From positions 1,674,001-1,738,000 of the forward strand of contig CAVWDZ010000001.1 of NCBI GenBank assembly GCA_963753905.1: 64,000 nucleotides of DNA. Reading direction: 5' to 3'. The notes under the pieces were generated by a model. It was not told where the DNA came from. It ran no database searches and was given only the letters and a program-made list of their open reading frames with translations. The position numbers were made by a program, and so were the translations under genes. This DNA comes from Bog-756 sp963753905. Lineage in GTDB: Bacteria > Actinomycetota > Acidimicrobiia > Acidimicrobiales > RAAP-2. Each line of letters starts with the position of its first letter. Positions within the stretch are counted from its first letter, which is position 1. Positions 33,445 through 42,319 of the stretch are shown piece after piece.

Positions 33445-34331
33445 GTCTGGAGGTCGAGGACCGCCCCGGCCAGGGCCTCGAGCTCCGAACGCCAGGATCC
33501 GGCCACCGCCAGCGGCCGCACGACGAACTTGGAGAACCCCACCTCGAGGAAGGCCTCGAGCATGGCCCGCAGCGCGGCAAGCCCGGTCGGGACCACCTGT
33601 GCCGGATCGACCCCCTTGCGGGAGCGTCCCAATGCCGCGAGCATCGCCGGGTCGAGGGGGCTGGTCGCATAGGCGAGGGAGACACCGAAATGCTCCGGGC
33701 TGATCTCCCTCTCGGCGCGTGCCGCCGCCTCGTCGATGACCACCCGCGCCGCAGCCACCTCCGCCGGGGTGCAGGCCGACGGCAGCCACCCGTCGGCGTA
33801 CCGTCCGCACCGTTCGAGGGCGGCCGGGACCATGCCGCCGGTCCAGAACTCGAAGGGCTCCTGGAGGGGGAGCGGCCGGAGCGTCACGCCTTCGAGGTCG
33901 GCCACGGAACCGTGGTGATCCACGACCTCGCCGGCCCACAACCGTCGCAGCACGGGGAACGCCTCCTCCATCCAGGGGCCCTTCTCGGACCCCGGTACCC
34001 CGACCGCTCCGACCTCGGGGCCGCGGGGCAGACCGGGGACGAACGTGACGAGGAGCCGTCCGCCCGAGAGCCGGTCGAGGGTCGCGAGCTGCTCGGCCAG
34101 CCGGACAAGGTTGCGGCCAGGCAGCAGCATGGTCGTCCCCAGCTTGAGGTGTGGGTTGTGGGCGGCAGCGAAGGCCAGGGCCACCAGCGGGTCGACGGTC
34201 GGCGCGGTGAGCACCTCGGGAAGCCAGATCGAGTCGAAGCCGAGCTCGTCGAGGTCGTCGACCAGGCCGGCCAGCGCGGCGGGGTCGTCGCCGGCGTCGA
34301 CCCCGAGGCCGACACCGATCCGGACCTTCAC
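33441..34331 (-). CDS. LLM-class (F420-type) oxidoreductase
   Basis: This 296-residue luciferase-like monooxygenase-fold protein begins VKVRIGVGLGVDAG and has ELGFDSIWLPEVL (about 29-41), LKLGTTMLLPGRN and GPEVGAVGVPGSEKG. In actinobacteria such proteins generally use coenzyme F420 or FMN. GTG 34331 overlaps the nitroreductase stop. It belongs to an operon with peroxiredoxin, nitroreductase and the protein at 32,935. Confidence 0.87.
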   Translation of the reverse strand: MKVRIGVGLGVDAGDDPAALAGLVDDLDELGFDSIWLPEVLTAPTVDPLVALAFAAAHNPHLKLGTTMLLPGRNLVRLAEQLATLDRLSGGRLLVTFVPGLPRGPEVGAVGVPGSEKGPWMEEAFPVLRRLWAGEVVDHHGSVADLEGVTLRPLPLQEPFEFWTGGMVPAALERCGRYADGWLPSACTPAEVAAARVVIDEAAARAEREISPEHFGVSLAYATSPLDPAMLAALGRSRKGVDPAQVVPTGLAALRAMLEAFLEVGFSKFVVRPLAVAGSWRSELEALAGAVLDLQT

Positions 34332-35020
34332 CCTCCCTCCAGGGCCGGGCCGTCGAACCGGTCGACTGTCGCGAACTGCTCGACCCGCGCCCGCCGGAGC
34401 CGGGTGGGCCGGTGCACCGGGTGGCCGAGGGCCAGCACGCCGCAGAGGATGTGGGTGTCGGGCACCCCGAGGAGCTCCATCACCGTGGCCTCGTCGCGCA
34501 CCACCATCGTGGTCATCACGCCGGCAAGCCCCTCCGCCCGCGCAGCCAACAGGATGCTCCATGCGAAGGGGTAGATCGACGCCCCGCCGACCAGGGTGTA
34601 GTGACCGGCATCCCGGTCCACGGTGGCCAGCCGGCTGAGGTCGGCCAGGAGCACCAGCATCGCGGGCACGTCGTCGAAGTGCTCGGCAAAGCCTCCGGGA
34701 CCCGACGCGGCCGCCGCGGCGATCTCCGCCGCACCCTCGATCGCCGTCCGCTCGCGCTGGCGGTCGGTGACGACCGCCCAGGGGGTCAACCCGGCGCCGA
34801 TCTGGGCCAGGTAGTCGTACCAACCGGGCAGGTAGCTGTCGCGCAGCGAGCGACGGAGGGCGGGGTCGCGCACCACGACCACCTGCCAGGCCTGCCGGTT
34901 GCCCCCGTTGGGCGCGAACCGGGCCGTGTCGAGGATCCGGTACAGCGTTGCGTCATCGACCGGCGCCTCGGTGAACTCGCGGACCGCACCGGTGGACCGG
35001 AGGGCGTCGGTCAGCTCCAC
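34328..35020 (-). CDS. Nitroreductase-family flavoprotein
   Basis: This 230-residue nitroreductase-fold protein has an FMN-binding N-terminal motif (TGAVREF, then RFAPNGGNRQAWQVVVV, about 34-50) and a C-terminal GVLALGHP. It reduces nitro groups or other substrates with flavin. GTG 35020 is chosen because AGGGGGG lies 5 bases upstream; a TTG at 35050 is less likely. It overlaps the 3' end of nothing but sits 16 bases from the peroxiredoxin stop. Confidence 0.87.
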   Translation of the reverse strand: MELTDALRSTGAVREFTEAPVDDATLYRILDTARFAPNGGNRQAWQVVVVRDPALRRSLRDSYLPGWYDYLAQIGAGLTPWAVVTDRQRERTAIEGAAEIAAAAASGPGGFAEHFDDVPAMLVLLADLSRLATVDRDAGHYTLVGGASIYPFAWSILLAARAEGLAGVMTTMVVRDEATVMELLGVPDTHILCGVLALGHPVHRPTRLRRARVEQFATVDRFDGPALEGG

Positions 35021-35036
35021 GTGCCCCCCTGCCGGG

Positions 35037-35519
35037 TCAGAGCGCCGCAAGGACGGCGTCGGCCGCGCTCACCGTGAGTCCCGGACCCGGCTCGACGGCG
35101 AGGGCGGTCACCACGCCGTCCTCGATGACCATGGCGTAGCGCTGGGACCGGGTGCCGAGACCGAAGGCGCTGCCGTCCATCTCCAACCCGACCGCGGCGG
35201 TGAACGCTCCGTTGCCGTCGGCCAGCAGCAACACCGTGTCGCCGACCTTCTGGGCCTCCCCCCAGGCGCCCATCACGAAGGGGTCGTTGACCGAGATGCA
35301 GGCCACCGTCGTGACCCCCTTGGCGGTCAGCTCCTCGTGGCGAAGGACGTAGCTGGGCAGGTGGTAGTCCGAACAGGTCGGGGTGAAGGCGCCGGGCACC
35401 GCGAAGAGGACCACCGTGCCGGTGCCGAGCACCTCACCGGTCTGGACGCGGATCGGTCCCTTGGGGTCCGGGCGCATCACCTCGACGTCCGGAATCCTGT
35501 CGCCAACGGCGATGGTCAT
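35037..35519 (-). CDS. Prx5-type peroxiredoxin
   Basis: This 160-residue peroxiredoxin reduces peroxides with the Cys of PGAFTPTCSDYHLP (about 42-55); the FTPTC motif is that of the Prx5 group. The dimer-interface Arg is in GTRSQRYAMV. It begins the operon that continues with nitroreductase and an F420-type oxidoreductase, suggesting a redox or detoxification role. Confidence 0.93.
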   Translation of the reverse strand: MTIAVGDRIPDVEVMRPDPKGPIRVQTGEVLGTGTVVLFAVPGAFTPTCSDYHLPSYVLRHEELTAKGVTTVACISVNDPFVMGAWGEAQKVGDTVLLLADGNGAFTAAVGLEMDGSAFGLGTRSQRYAMVIEDGVVTALAVEPGPGLTVSAADAVLAAL

Positions 35520-35641
35520 GGGCGGTCTCCTTGCGATCGGACCCGGTGCTCGGGCGAGGCGGGGCGTCCGTGCGCCGCAACAGGTGGCGCGTCCGCAGCA
35601 TACGGTTCGCGGACCTCAGACCGCCCATCCGCCGGGCGCCG

Positions 35642-36568
35642 CTACGCCAGCGCGTCGACCTCGGGGAGCACCGCCGCCCCGAAGCGCTCGATCGCCGCCA
35701 GTTGGGCGTCCCTGGTGTCCCCGGGCAGGGCCACCGTCACCCAGTGCACCCCGATGTCGGCGAGCTCCCGGATGGAGGCGATGACCCGCTCCTCGTCGAC
35801 CGATGCCCCGCCCATCGAGAACCCGCCGGGGCTGAAGCAGATGGTCAGCTGCTCGGTGCGGCCGACCGTCTCGGCGTGGACCCGGGCGTAGTCGAGTGAC
35901 GCAGCCAGGTCCCCGACCGACTCGAGCCGTGCGGTACGGGTGCGTACGGCCAGGCGGGCCGGGTTCGGGAACGGGCACCACCCGTCCGCCCGCTCGACCG
36001 CACGACGGATCGCCCGACGACTGTTGCCCCCGATCCAGAGCGGCGGGCGGGGCCGCTGACGGGGCCGGGGCAGCATCGTGTTGCCGGAAGCACGGTAGCC
36101 CGACCCGTCGAACACGACGGACTCCCCGGACCACGCCGCATCGAGTGCCGCCAGGGCCTCGTCCATCCGGTCGTTCCGGTCGGCGAACCCGGCGCCCAAC
36201 GCCTCGAACTCCGGTTTGAGGTACCCGGTCCCGAGGCCGACGATGGTCCGGCCGCCACTCAGCACGTCGAGTGTTGCGATCCCCTTGGCCGCGAGGAACG
36301 GGTTGCGGTAGGGCAGGACGAAGAGATGGGTGTGCAGCCCGATGACCGACGTGGTCGCACCTGCGAAGGCGAGGGTCACCAGGGGGTCGAGCGCGTGATG
36401 GCCCCCATGCTCGAGCCAGGGGTCCGCGGGGAAGGGGTGGTCGGTGATGAACACCGCTCCGAAGCCGGCCGTCTCCGCTGCGGCAGCCAGCTCGCCGACG
36501 GCCCCCGGGGAGAGGAACTCCTCCCCCAGGTCGACCCGGTGGGTGGGGAGCCCCAGGGAGACACGCAC
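35642..36568 (-). CDS. LLM-class F420-dependent oxidoreductase
   Basis: This 308-residue luciferase-like protein resembles the TIGR03619-type F420 oxidoreductases: AGFGAVFITDHPFP (about 34-47), HTHLFVLPYRNPFLAAK, LGTGYLKPEFEALG and PPLWIGGNSRRAIRRA. The reaction is unknown. It is 13 bases downstream of the 36,581-37,525 gene on the same strand, so the two are likely co-transcribed. Confidence 0.88.
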   Translation of the reverse strand: MRVSLGLPTHRVDLGEEFLSPGAVGELAAAAETAGFGAVFITDHPFPADPWLEHGGHHALDPLVTLAFAGATTSVIGLHTHLFVLPYRNPFLAAKGIATLDVLSGGRTIVGLGTGYLKPEFEALGAGFADRNDRMDEALAALDAAWSGESVVFDGSGYRASGNTMLPRPRQRPRPPLWIGGNSRRAIRRAVERADGWCPFPNPARLAVRTRTARLESVGDLAASLDYARVHAETVGRTEQLTICFSPGGFSMGGASVDEERVIASIRELADIGVHWVTVALPGDTRDAQLAAIERFGAAVLPEVDALA

Positions 36569-36580
36569 GATGTCGGGAGG

Positions 36581-37525
36581 CTACTCCCCGCCCACACCGG
36601 GACCGGGCTGGCACCACTCGATCCAGCCGGTCCCGGCCCGGCCGTCGCTCGCGGTGAACCTGGAGACCGCCCGCGGGAATCGACTGACCCGGCCGTCGGA
36701 CGCCTCGAGCAGCAGCGGGCCGAAGGCGAGGGGCTCGATGGCCAGGTCGAGTCCGCCGGGGTCGACGCGGGCCCGGGCACGGCGGGGCAGCCCGTGCTCC
36801 CCGAGGTCCTCGGTGACCGTGAGCCCTTCGACGGATGCCACCGGACCGCCGGGCTGTTGGAGGTACCCGAAGGCCAGTGGGTGGCCGGGGATGCGGATGT
36901 CTGCCGCGTGCACCCGTGAGCCATCGTCGAGGCGACCGGCGAGCCAGCACCAGCCGAAGGCCCACCAGTCGCGCACCCCCCAGGAATGGTCGCGCTGACC
37001 GTGGCCCTCGACTCTCAGCACCTCGTCGCCGACGGTCACCGTCCCCTCGACCAGGCACGGCACCTCGTAGCGGGTGGTCAGGTCGTAGTGGTAGGGCACG
37101 CCGTCGGTGCGCCAGGTGAGGTCGAGAGACAGTGTGGTCGGGGTACCGGGTTCGTTCCGGTAGACGGCGCTCGGATCTGCCAGCACGGCCGCCGGCGCGC
37201 TCCCCTCGAGGCGCATCCGGACCAGCGGGGACTCGACCACGCCGTCGATGGCGTACCCGTCGGCCCGGAGGACCAGGCCGCTGCCCCCACCGACCGGGAG
37301 GTCATAGGCGACCGAGGCCACGAGGGGCCGGTCAGCGCCCACCACCATGGTCGTCCACCAGGTCACCCCGAGGTTGGGGTAGAGCCCGATCCGGACGTAC
37401 CCGGCCACGGCCCCCTCGGCCGAGACGAAGTCGAGGTAGTGGGACTCGTTCCACAGCGGGTCGGCCTCTGGCTTATGGCGCCCCTCGTCGGCCGGGTCGA
37501 CGGCATGGGGATCGGTCTCTGGCAC
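36581..37525 (-). CDS. DUF7064/lipocalin-like domain protein
   Basis: This 314-residue protein looks like the hydroxyneurosporene-synthase-like (CrtC/AttH-type) beta-barrel proteins of actinobacteria. The region VEGHGQRDHSWGVRDWWAF (about 172-190) and LWNESHYLDF near residue 24 support this. The fold binds hydrophobic ligands and some members hydrate carotenoids. The substrate is unknown. It is probably co-transcribed with the F420 oxidoreductase that follows. Confidence 0.7.
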   Translation of the reverse strand: MPETDPHAVDPADEGRHKPEADPLWNESHYLDFVSAEGAVAGYVRIGLYPNLGVTWWTTMVVGADRPLVASVAYDLPVGGGSGLVLRADGYAIDGVVESPLVRMRLEGSAPAAVLADPSAVYRNEPGTPTTLSLDLTWRTDGVPYHYDLTTRYEVPCLVEGTVTVGDEVLRVEGHGQRDHSWGVRDWWAFGWCWLAGRLDDGSRVHAADIRIPGHPLAFGYLQQPGGPVASVEGLTVTEDLGEHGLPRRARARVDPGGLDLAIEPLAFGPLLLEASDGRVSRFPRAVSRFTASDGRAGTGWIEWCQPGPGVGGE

Positions 37526-37711
37526 GGGTCCTCCTCGAAATTGTTGTGGTCGCGCTCTTCCATCATGGCAACGCCCGCACTATCGTCGCTGTCCAAAACA
37601 CCCCGGGTCGTCTGGCTCCTGGCGGAGCTCATGCCGTCCGGCTCGCGGCCAGCCGTTCCCACCCGTTTCCCGGGTGTCTCCCGACCGACGTGCGATGACC
37701 AGGCGGTGCCG

Positions 37712-39505
37712 ATGATCCGGAGTGCACGCACAGTGGGGGTCCTCGTCGTCCTGGCGTCCGCGCTGGCCGGGGGTACCCCTCTCCTCGGCGGGGGCGCCGC
37801 CGGCGCGGGAGGATACGGGCAGATCACCGTCTCGCCCGCGGCCCAACCGGCGTTCGCGATGGACGCGCCGGATCCCGACGTGGTCCTCGACGGCTCGACC
37901 TATTACGCCTTCACCACCGGCACAGACCTCGGGAACAGCCTCCAGGCGCTGGTCGACACCTCCGGTTCGCCGGCGACCGGGTGGGGGCCCTATACGACCA
38001 CCGGCTACGGCTCCACCGCGCTTCCCTCCCCGCCGTCCTGGGAGACGCCGGGCACCCAGACCTCGCCGGGCGTCTTCTCCTGGGACGGCCAGTGGCTCAT
38101 GTACTACGACGCCGCCACCGACGGCCGCCCCGGGGACAGCGGAGCCGACTGCCTCTCGGTGGCCTCCGCCGCCACCCTCACCCCCAGCGACCCGGTCTTC
38201 ACCGACACCTCGACCGGGCCACTGCTCTGCAAACCGGCGCTGGGCGGGGCCATCGACCCGAGCCCGTTCGTCGACCAGGCGACCGGCCTCGCCTACCTCA
38301 CCTGGAAGTCGAACGACGGCGGTTCGAGTCAGCCGGCGAAGCTCTGGTCGCAGCAGCTCAGCCCTGACGGCCTCTCACTGGTCGGGGCACCCCACCTCCT
38401 GCTCACCCAGGACACCGCGCAGTTCCCCTGGGAGACCACGATCGAGGACCCGGACATGGTCCAGGTAGGGGCGACCTACTTCCTCACCTTCTCCGCAGGC
38501 ACCTGGGATTCGGCGAACTACGGCGAGGCCGTTGCCACCTGCGACGGACCGGTCGGGCCGTGCACGCAGACCGAGACGCAACCCTTCCTGGGCTCATACA
38601 CCGGGGCGGCCGGCCCGGGAGGCGGATCGTTCTTCCAGGACGCGAACGGCAACTGGTACCTCGCGTACGCAGCTTGGCCGCCCGGGTGCACGAGCTACAC
38701 CGGGGATGGCTGCGTCGGCGCGAGGCAGCTCTTCGTCGCACCGGCCACGTTCTCCCCCGCCTCCCTGGCCGCGCCGGTGGTCGGCATGGCAGCCACACCG
38801 AACGGAAACGGCTACTGGCTGGCCGACGCCTCGGGCGCAGTGACAGTCCACGGCGCGGCCCGCTTCTTCGGATCGATGGCCGGCCAACCGCTCGATGCCC
38901 CGATCACCCACATCGTGGCCACCCCCGACGGCGGAGGGTACTGGCTGGTGGCGGCCGACGGGGGCACGTTCGCGTTCGGCGATGCCGGCTTCTACGGCTC
39001 GATGGGCGGCCGGAGGCTCGACGCACCGGTCGTGTCGCTCGCCCCGACACCGGACGGACGCGGCTACTGGCTGGTGGCCGCGGACGGAGGCATCTTCGCC
39101 TTCGGCGACGCTGGCTTCCACGGCTCGATGGGCGGACACCACCTCAATCGACCGGTGGTCGGGATGGCCGCCGACGCCGCGACCGGCGGCTACTGGCTGG
39201 TTGCCTCCGATGGCGGGATCTTCGCCTTCGGCGCGCCGTTCTACGGCTCGACCGGCAACCTCACGCTCGCCGAGCCGGTCAACGGGATGTCGGCCGGTGC
39301 CGGCGATGCCGGATACCGGTTCGTCGCCTCCGACGGTGGGATCTTCGCGTTCGGAGGAGCGGCCTTCCGTGGCTCGATGGGTGGGCACCCACTCAACGCG
39401 CCGATCATGGGCATGGCCACCGATACCGCCACCGGCGGCTACTGGCTGGTGGCCGCGGATGGCGGGATCTTCGCATTCGACGCGTCCTTCTACGGGGCCG
39501 ACTGA
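37712..39505 (+). CDS. Exported GH43-like protein with six-repeat propeller domain
   Basis: This 597-residue protein has a signal peptide (VGVLVVLASALAGGTPLLG) and then a GH43-like five-bladed domain to about residue 340. Its candidate catalytic residues are in DAPDPDVV (about 50-57), IDPSPFVD and TIEDPDMV. From about residue 350 to the end six repeats of about 42 residues follow (GYWLVAADGGIFAFG...FYGSMGG), predicted to form a beta-propeller. GH43 enzymes cleave arabinan/xylan-type glycans. The repeat domain probably binds cell wall or polysaccharide (inference). Confidence 0.8.
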   Translation: MIRSARTVGVLVVLASALAGGTPLLGGGAAGAGGYGQITVSPAAQPAFAMDAPDPDVVLDGSTYYAFTTGTDLGNSLQALVDTSGSPATGWGPYTTTGYGSTALPSPPSWETPGTQTSPGVFSWDGQWLMYYDAATDGRPGDSGADCLSVASAATLTPSDPVFTDTSTGPLLCKPALGGAIDPSPFVDQATGLAYLTWKSNDGGSSQPAKLWSQQLSPDGLSLVGAPHLLLTQDTAQFPWETTIEDPDMVQVGATYFLTFSAGTWDSANYGEAVATCDGPVGPCTQTETQPFLGSYTGAAGPGGGSFFQDANGNWYLAYAAWPPGCTSYTGDGCVGARQLFVAPATFSPASLAAPVVGMAATPNGNGYWLADASGAVTVHGAARFFGSMAGQPLDAPITHIVATPDGGGYWLVAADGGTFAFGDAGFYGSMGGRRLDAPVVSLAPTPDGRGYWLVAADGGIFAFGDAGFHGSMGGHHLNRPVVGMAADAATGGYWLVASDGGIFAFGAPFYGSTGNLTLAEPVNGMSAGAGDAGYRFVASDGGIFAFGGAAFRGSMGGHPLNAPIMGMATDTATGGYWLVAADGGIFAFDASFYGAD

Positions 39506-39539
39506 ACGAATGCCCCGTGTCGCGGCCGCCGGCGGTCGA

Positions 39540-40418
39540 TCAGTTGTGCTTCCAGGCGACCGTGAACGTGCCCCCCGATGGCGAGAGCGCAGACGGGGAG
39601 GCCTTCACCGTCCCACCCGACGTGACCATGGTGATCTGGTGCACTGACAGTCCGGACCCCGAGATCGTGCTCCCGTCGACCAAGCCGGACATGGCAATCG
39701 TGTGGAAGTCGGCCAGCGGGAGGACCGTACAGGGCGTCGCGGCCGAGCAGGGAGCCTCGACGATCCACTCCGCGGAGGAATTGAGCGGGGTCGTGGTGGC
39801 CGTCTGGACGGTGGTGAACGCCCACCTGCGTGTCGTATCCGAGATGCTCAGCGTGTAGCTGGTACCCGTGTGGGAAACGCGGGTACCGATGACGTCCCCG
39901 GGGTACACCGGATACATCCCCTTCGGAATGTAGACGACGCTCTGCGGGTACATCTCGTACCAGGCGTAGTAGTTCGGGGTGCCGGTCGACTTGCCGGCCG
40001 TCTTGGTGCAGTCGGAGTCGGTCCCGATCTGCTGGACCGTGGGGTCGGACTGCGAGAACCCGTCGATGCCCACCCAGAACGCTGCCTGCTGCACCTGGTT
40101 GACCGGGCAGGTCACCGCAGGCTGCTTCCAGCTGCCCGAGACGGTCTTCACTCCCGATCCGGTGACTGCGTAACCCGCCCAGTCCGTCGAGGACGACTTC
40201 CCGTTGACCGAGGAGAGGCCGTGCACCGGTGTCTCGAGGGACATCGCCGCGTGGGTCTCGCCCAGGGCCGGGGCCACCCCGAGCATGGCCACCGCCGCGG
40301 ACCAAAGACCCAGGCCCGCAACCAGTGCCAGCACACTGGCGCGACGCAGCTTGCTCGCGCGATGGGCACTCACGGCGGGGTGCCGACCGCGCGGCTCACA
40401 TACTCGTACCCGTTCCAT
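39540..40418 (-). CDS. Secreted G1-family (eqolisin) glutamic peptidase
   Basis: This 292-residue protein has a basic N-terminus and signal segment (VLALVAGLGLWSAAVAMLG, about 29-47) followed by an eqolisin-type beta-sandwich: WAGYAVTG, AAFWVGIDG, YYAWYEMYP, GDVIGTRV and AEWIVEAP. The catalytic Glu is probably that of AEWIVE (about 213-218), paired with a Gln earlier in the domain. ATG 40418 is chosen for its GAGGGGGG site. These proteases work at acid pH, fitting an acid-tolerant lifestyle. It lies next to a sigma/anti-sigma pair. Confidence 0.82.
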   Translation of the reverse strand: MERVRVCEPRGRHPAVSAHRASKLRRASVLALVAGLGLWSAAVAMLGVAPALGETHAAMSLETPVHGLSSVNGKSSSTDWAGYAVTGSGVKTVSGSWKQPAVTCPVNQVQQAAFWVGIDGFSQSDPTVQQIGTDSDCTKTAGKSTGTPNYYAWYEMYPQSVVYIPKGMYPVYPGDVIGTRVSHTGTSYTLSISDTTRRWAFTTVQTATTTPLNSSAEWIVEAPCSAATPCTVLPLADFHTIAMSGLVDGSTISGSGLSVHQITMVTSGGTVKASPSALSPSGGTFTVAWKHN

Positions 40419-40466
40419 TGCCCCCCTCAGCGGTCTGACCGCTCCGATGCCCGCTGTCCCCACCCG

Positions 40467-41330
40467 TCACGCGGTTGCCGTCCCGCGGTTGCCGCCCCGG
40501 CTCGATCCCCCGCCGTGCTTGCCGCCCCGGCCGTGGTTGCCGCCCCGGCTCGATCCCCCGCCGCCACCGGTCTTGTGGGTGCCGCCCCGGCCGTGCTTGC
40601 CGCCCCGGCCGTGGTTGCCGCCCCGGCTCGATCCCCCGCCGCCACCGGTCTTGTGGGTGCCGCCCTTGCTCGTCTTGTGGGTGCCGCTCCTTGTCGCCGT
40701 CGTCTTCGGCGCGCGGGTGCCGGTCAAGGACGCCGTGACCGTGCCGGCGCTCGCAGTAGCGGACCTCGACGCAGTCGGCACCACTGCGGGATCCGGCAGG
40801 CAGGTGCGGGCAGCACCGCCCGCCGCAGTCGTGCCCGAGGGGCAGGCGCTCCTCGACGCCTCCGGGACCTGCCGCAGGGCGTGGACGGTCGTCCCCCCGT
40901 GCACCACCGGGTGGTGCCTGACAGGAGAGACCCCGGGGCGCAAGCCGGTGAGCGTCACCGGGGCGGGCGGGGACGCGAGGTCATGATTGATCTGGGTGAT
41001 CGCCTGATCGACCAGATGGGTGGTCGGCAGGGGAAGACCGGTGGCGGCAGCCAGACCGGTGGTGGCCAGGATCATCCCGGCGACGAGCGATGCGGCGCAC
41101 GCCGCCGACGCGCGCCGAGGGTGCCGACGGGACGACGGCCATTCGGCCGCCGCCATCCTGAACTCGCCGCGCATGGTCGCTTCACCGGCAAGCTCGAAGG
41201 TATGGCCTTCCGCTCCTGCCGCGGTCAGCAGCTCCGCGAGGGGGCCGGAGACGAGATTGGGGAGCTCGATGACGTTGCCGCCCTCCCAGAGGACATCCGC
41301 ATCGGGAAGCAGCGCGCTCAGATCAGCCAT
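40467..41330 (-). CDS. Putative anti-sigma factor with Gly/His-rich extracellular repeats
   Basis: This 287-residue protein overlaps the sigma gene by 8 bases, the usual arrangement for an anti-sigma factor. The first 70 residues are cytoplasmic, one membrane segment follows (ACAASLVAGMILATTGLAAA, about 76-95), and the outer part ends in Gly/His/Arg repeats (GGNHGRGGKHGRGGTHKTG). The repeat unit is 26 residues. No HCC zinc motif is visible, so it is not a ZAS-type anti-sigma; the assignment rests on context and topology. Confidence 0.65.
   Translation of the reverse strand: MADLSALLPDADVLWEGGNVIELPNLVSGPLAELLTAAGAEGHTFELAGEATMRGEFRMAAAEWPSSRRHPRRASAACAASLVAGMILATTGLAAATGLPLPTTHLVDQAITQINHDLASPPAPVTLTGLRPGVSPVRHHPVVHGGTTVHALRQVPEASRSACPSGTTAAGGAARTCLPDPAVVPTASRSATASAGTVTASLTGTRAPKTTATRSGTHKTSKGGTHKTGGGGGSSRGGNHGRGGKHGRGGTHKTGGGGGSSRGGNHGRGGKHGGGSSRGGNRGTATA
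40512..40665. repeat. 78-bp tandem repeat, two copies
   Basis: Nearly identical copies start at 40512 and 40590 (period 78 bases, 26 codons) and encode the Gly/His-rich tail of the putative anti-sigma factor. Shorter sub-repeats (TTGCCGCCCCGG) occur within each copy. The length may vary between strains by slippage. Confidence 0.85.
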
Positions 41331-41964
41331 GCCGGCGCTGTCCCTGGTTGTCGTCCCATGCTGGTCCCGCCATGATCGAGGTGGCCGACGCGTGCGCCGG
41401 AACCCGCGCCCCCCCCGCTTCGGATGCGGATGGGGCCTCACTGAGCATAGCCTCCAGCCGGCGCAGTCCACGGTGACAGAGCACACGGACCGATCCGGGA
41501 GTCCGTCCCATCATCCTGCCCACCGATGCCGGATCGAGGCCCACCACGACCCGTAGCATGACTGCCTCGGCCTGATCCGGCGGAAGCTGGTCGATGAGCC
41601 CGAGGGCCGCTTCGGTCGAGGAATGCTCGGCCGCCTCGGCCTCGACATTGTTCGCAGCTGGCAGGAGAGCGATGGTTGCGATCTCCGAAGGCTCGGGGCG
41701 ACGGTCCCGACCGCGATACCAGTCGGTGACGCGGTTGCGGGCGGTTGTGTAGAGCCAGGCGCGGAAGCAGTTCTCGTCACCCTCGAAGGTCGGCAGGCTG
41801 CGCATCACACGAAGCCACGTGTCCGCGGCGAGATCCTCCGCGACCGTCGAGGCCTTGACCCGCAGATAGCGGAGCAGTCCCGGTTGAAAGGCGCGCCAGA
41901 TCCTGGCAAACGCCTCTTCGTCACCTCGCTTGGCCGAAGCCAGCGTCCCCCTGAAGTCGTTCAC
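41323..41964 (-). CDS. ECF-type RNA polymerase sigma factor
   Basis: This 213-residue sigma-70 family protein has region 2 (FARIWRAFQPGLLRYLRVKA...AEDLAADTWLRVMRSL, about 19-57; RAWLYTTARNRVTDWYR, about 68-84) and region 4 (LPPDQAEAVMLRVVVGLDPASVGRMMGRTPGSVRVLCHRGLRRL, about 126-169). Start GTG 41964. The stop overlaps the membrane anti-sigma candidate. The neighbouring secreted peptidase and surface protein may be targets (inference). Confidence 0.9.
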   Translation of the reverse strand: MNDFRGTLASAKRGDEEAFARIWRAFQPGLLRYLRVKASTVAEDLAADTWLRVMRSLPTFEGDENCFRAWLYTTARNRVTDWYRGRDRRPEPSEIATIALLPAANNVEAEAAEHSSTEAALGLIDQLPPDQAEAVMLRVVVGLDPASVGRMMGRTPGSVRVLCHRGLRRLEAMLSEAPSASEAGGARVPAHASATSIMAGPAWDDNQGQRRHG

Positions 41965-42319
41965 GATTCGGACCTTTTTGGTTGCGATTCCTGACCGAAC
42001 ATCCCTTGCCCCAGTGCTGTCTTACACCCCCTCGCACCTCCCGTCCACCATCCCGGAGGAGTCGGCAGGGCGACTGACAGGGAGTTCGCGCGAGCCAACG
42101 TGTCGCCAATGTGACAGGGGCGGCGCCGGCGCGCGCCCCGACCGCGATGGCCGGAGCGCCTTGGCGTCGGACTGCCCTCCCAAAATTTGAGGACGTCCCA
42201 CGGAGCTCACGGACCGCTAGCTGACGCAACGCGTTTGCTAGCTCCCGATTAGCGTAACGCGCAGCCCTGCTTTATCGTTTTACTCAACCGGAGGGGTACA
42301 TCGAAAGCGGACAGAGCTG
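41965..42319. other. Divergent intergenic region, no gene seen
   Basis: These 355 bases separate the sigma gene from the LPFTG protein. The part from 42180 to 42290 is relatively AT-rich and contains repeated GCTAG and GCGTAACGCG-like fragments and a GGAGGGG at 42290-42296. It probably carries both divergent promoters, possibly one read by the sigma factor itself, but no motif is clear enough to name. Confidence 0.4.

Noticed and set aside
40487..40665. A CRISPR-like array
   Set aside because: The repeats are adjacent 78-bp copies in frame with a Gly/His-rich protein and have no unique spacers.
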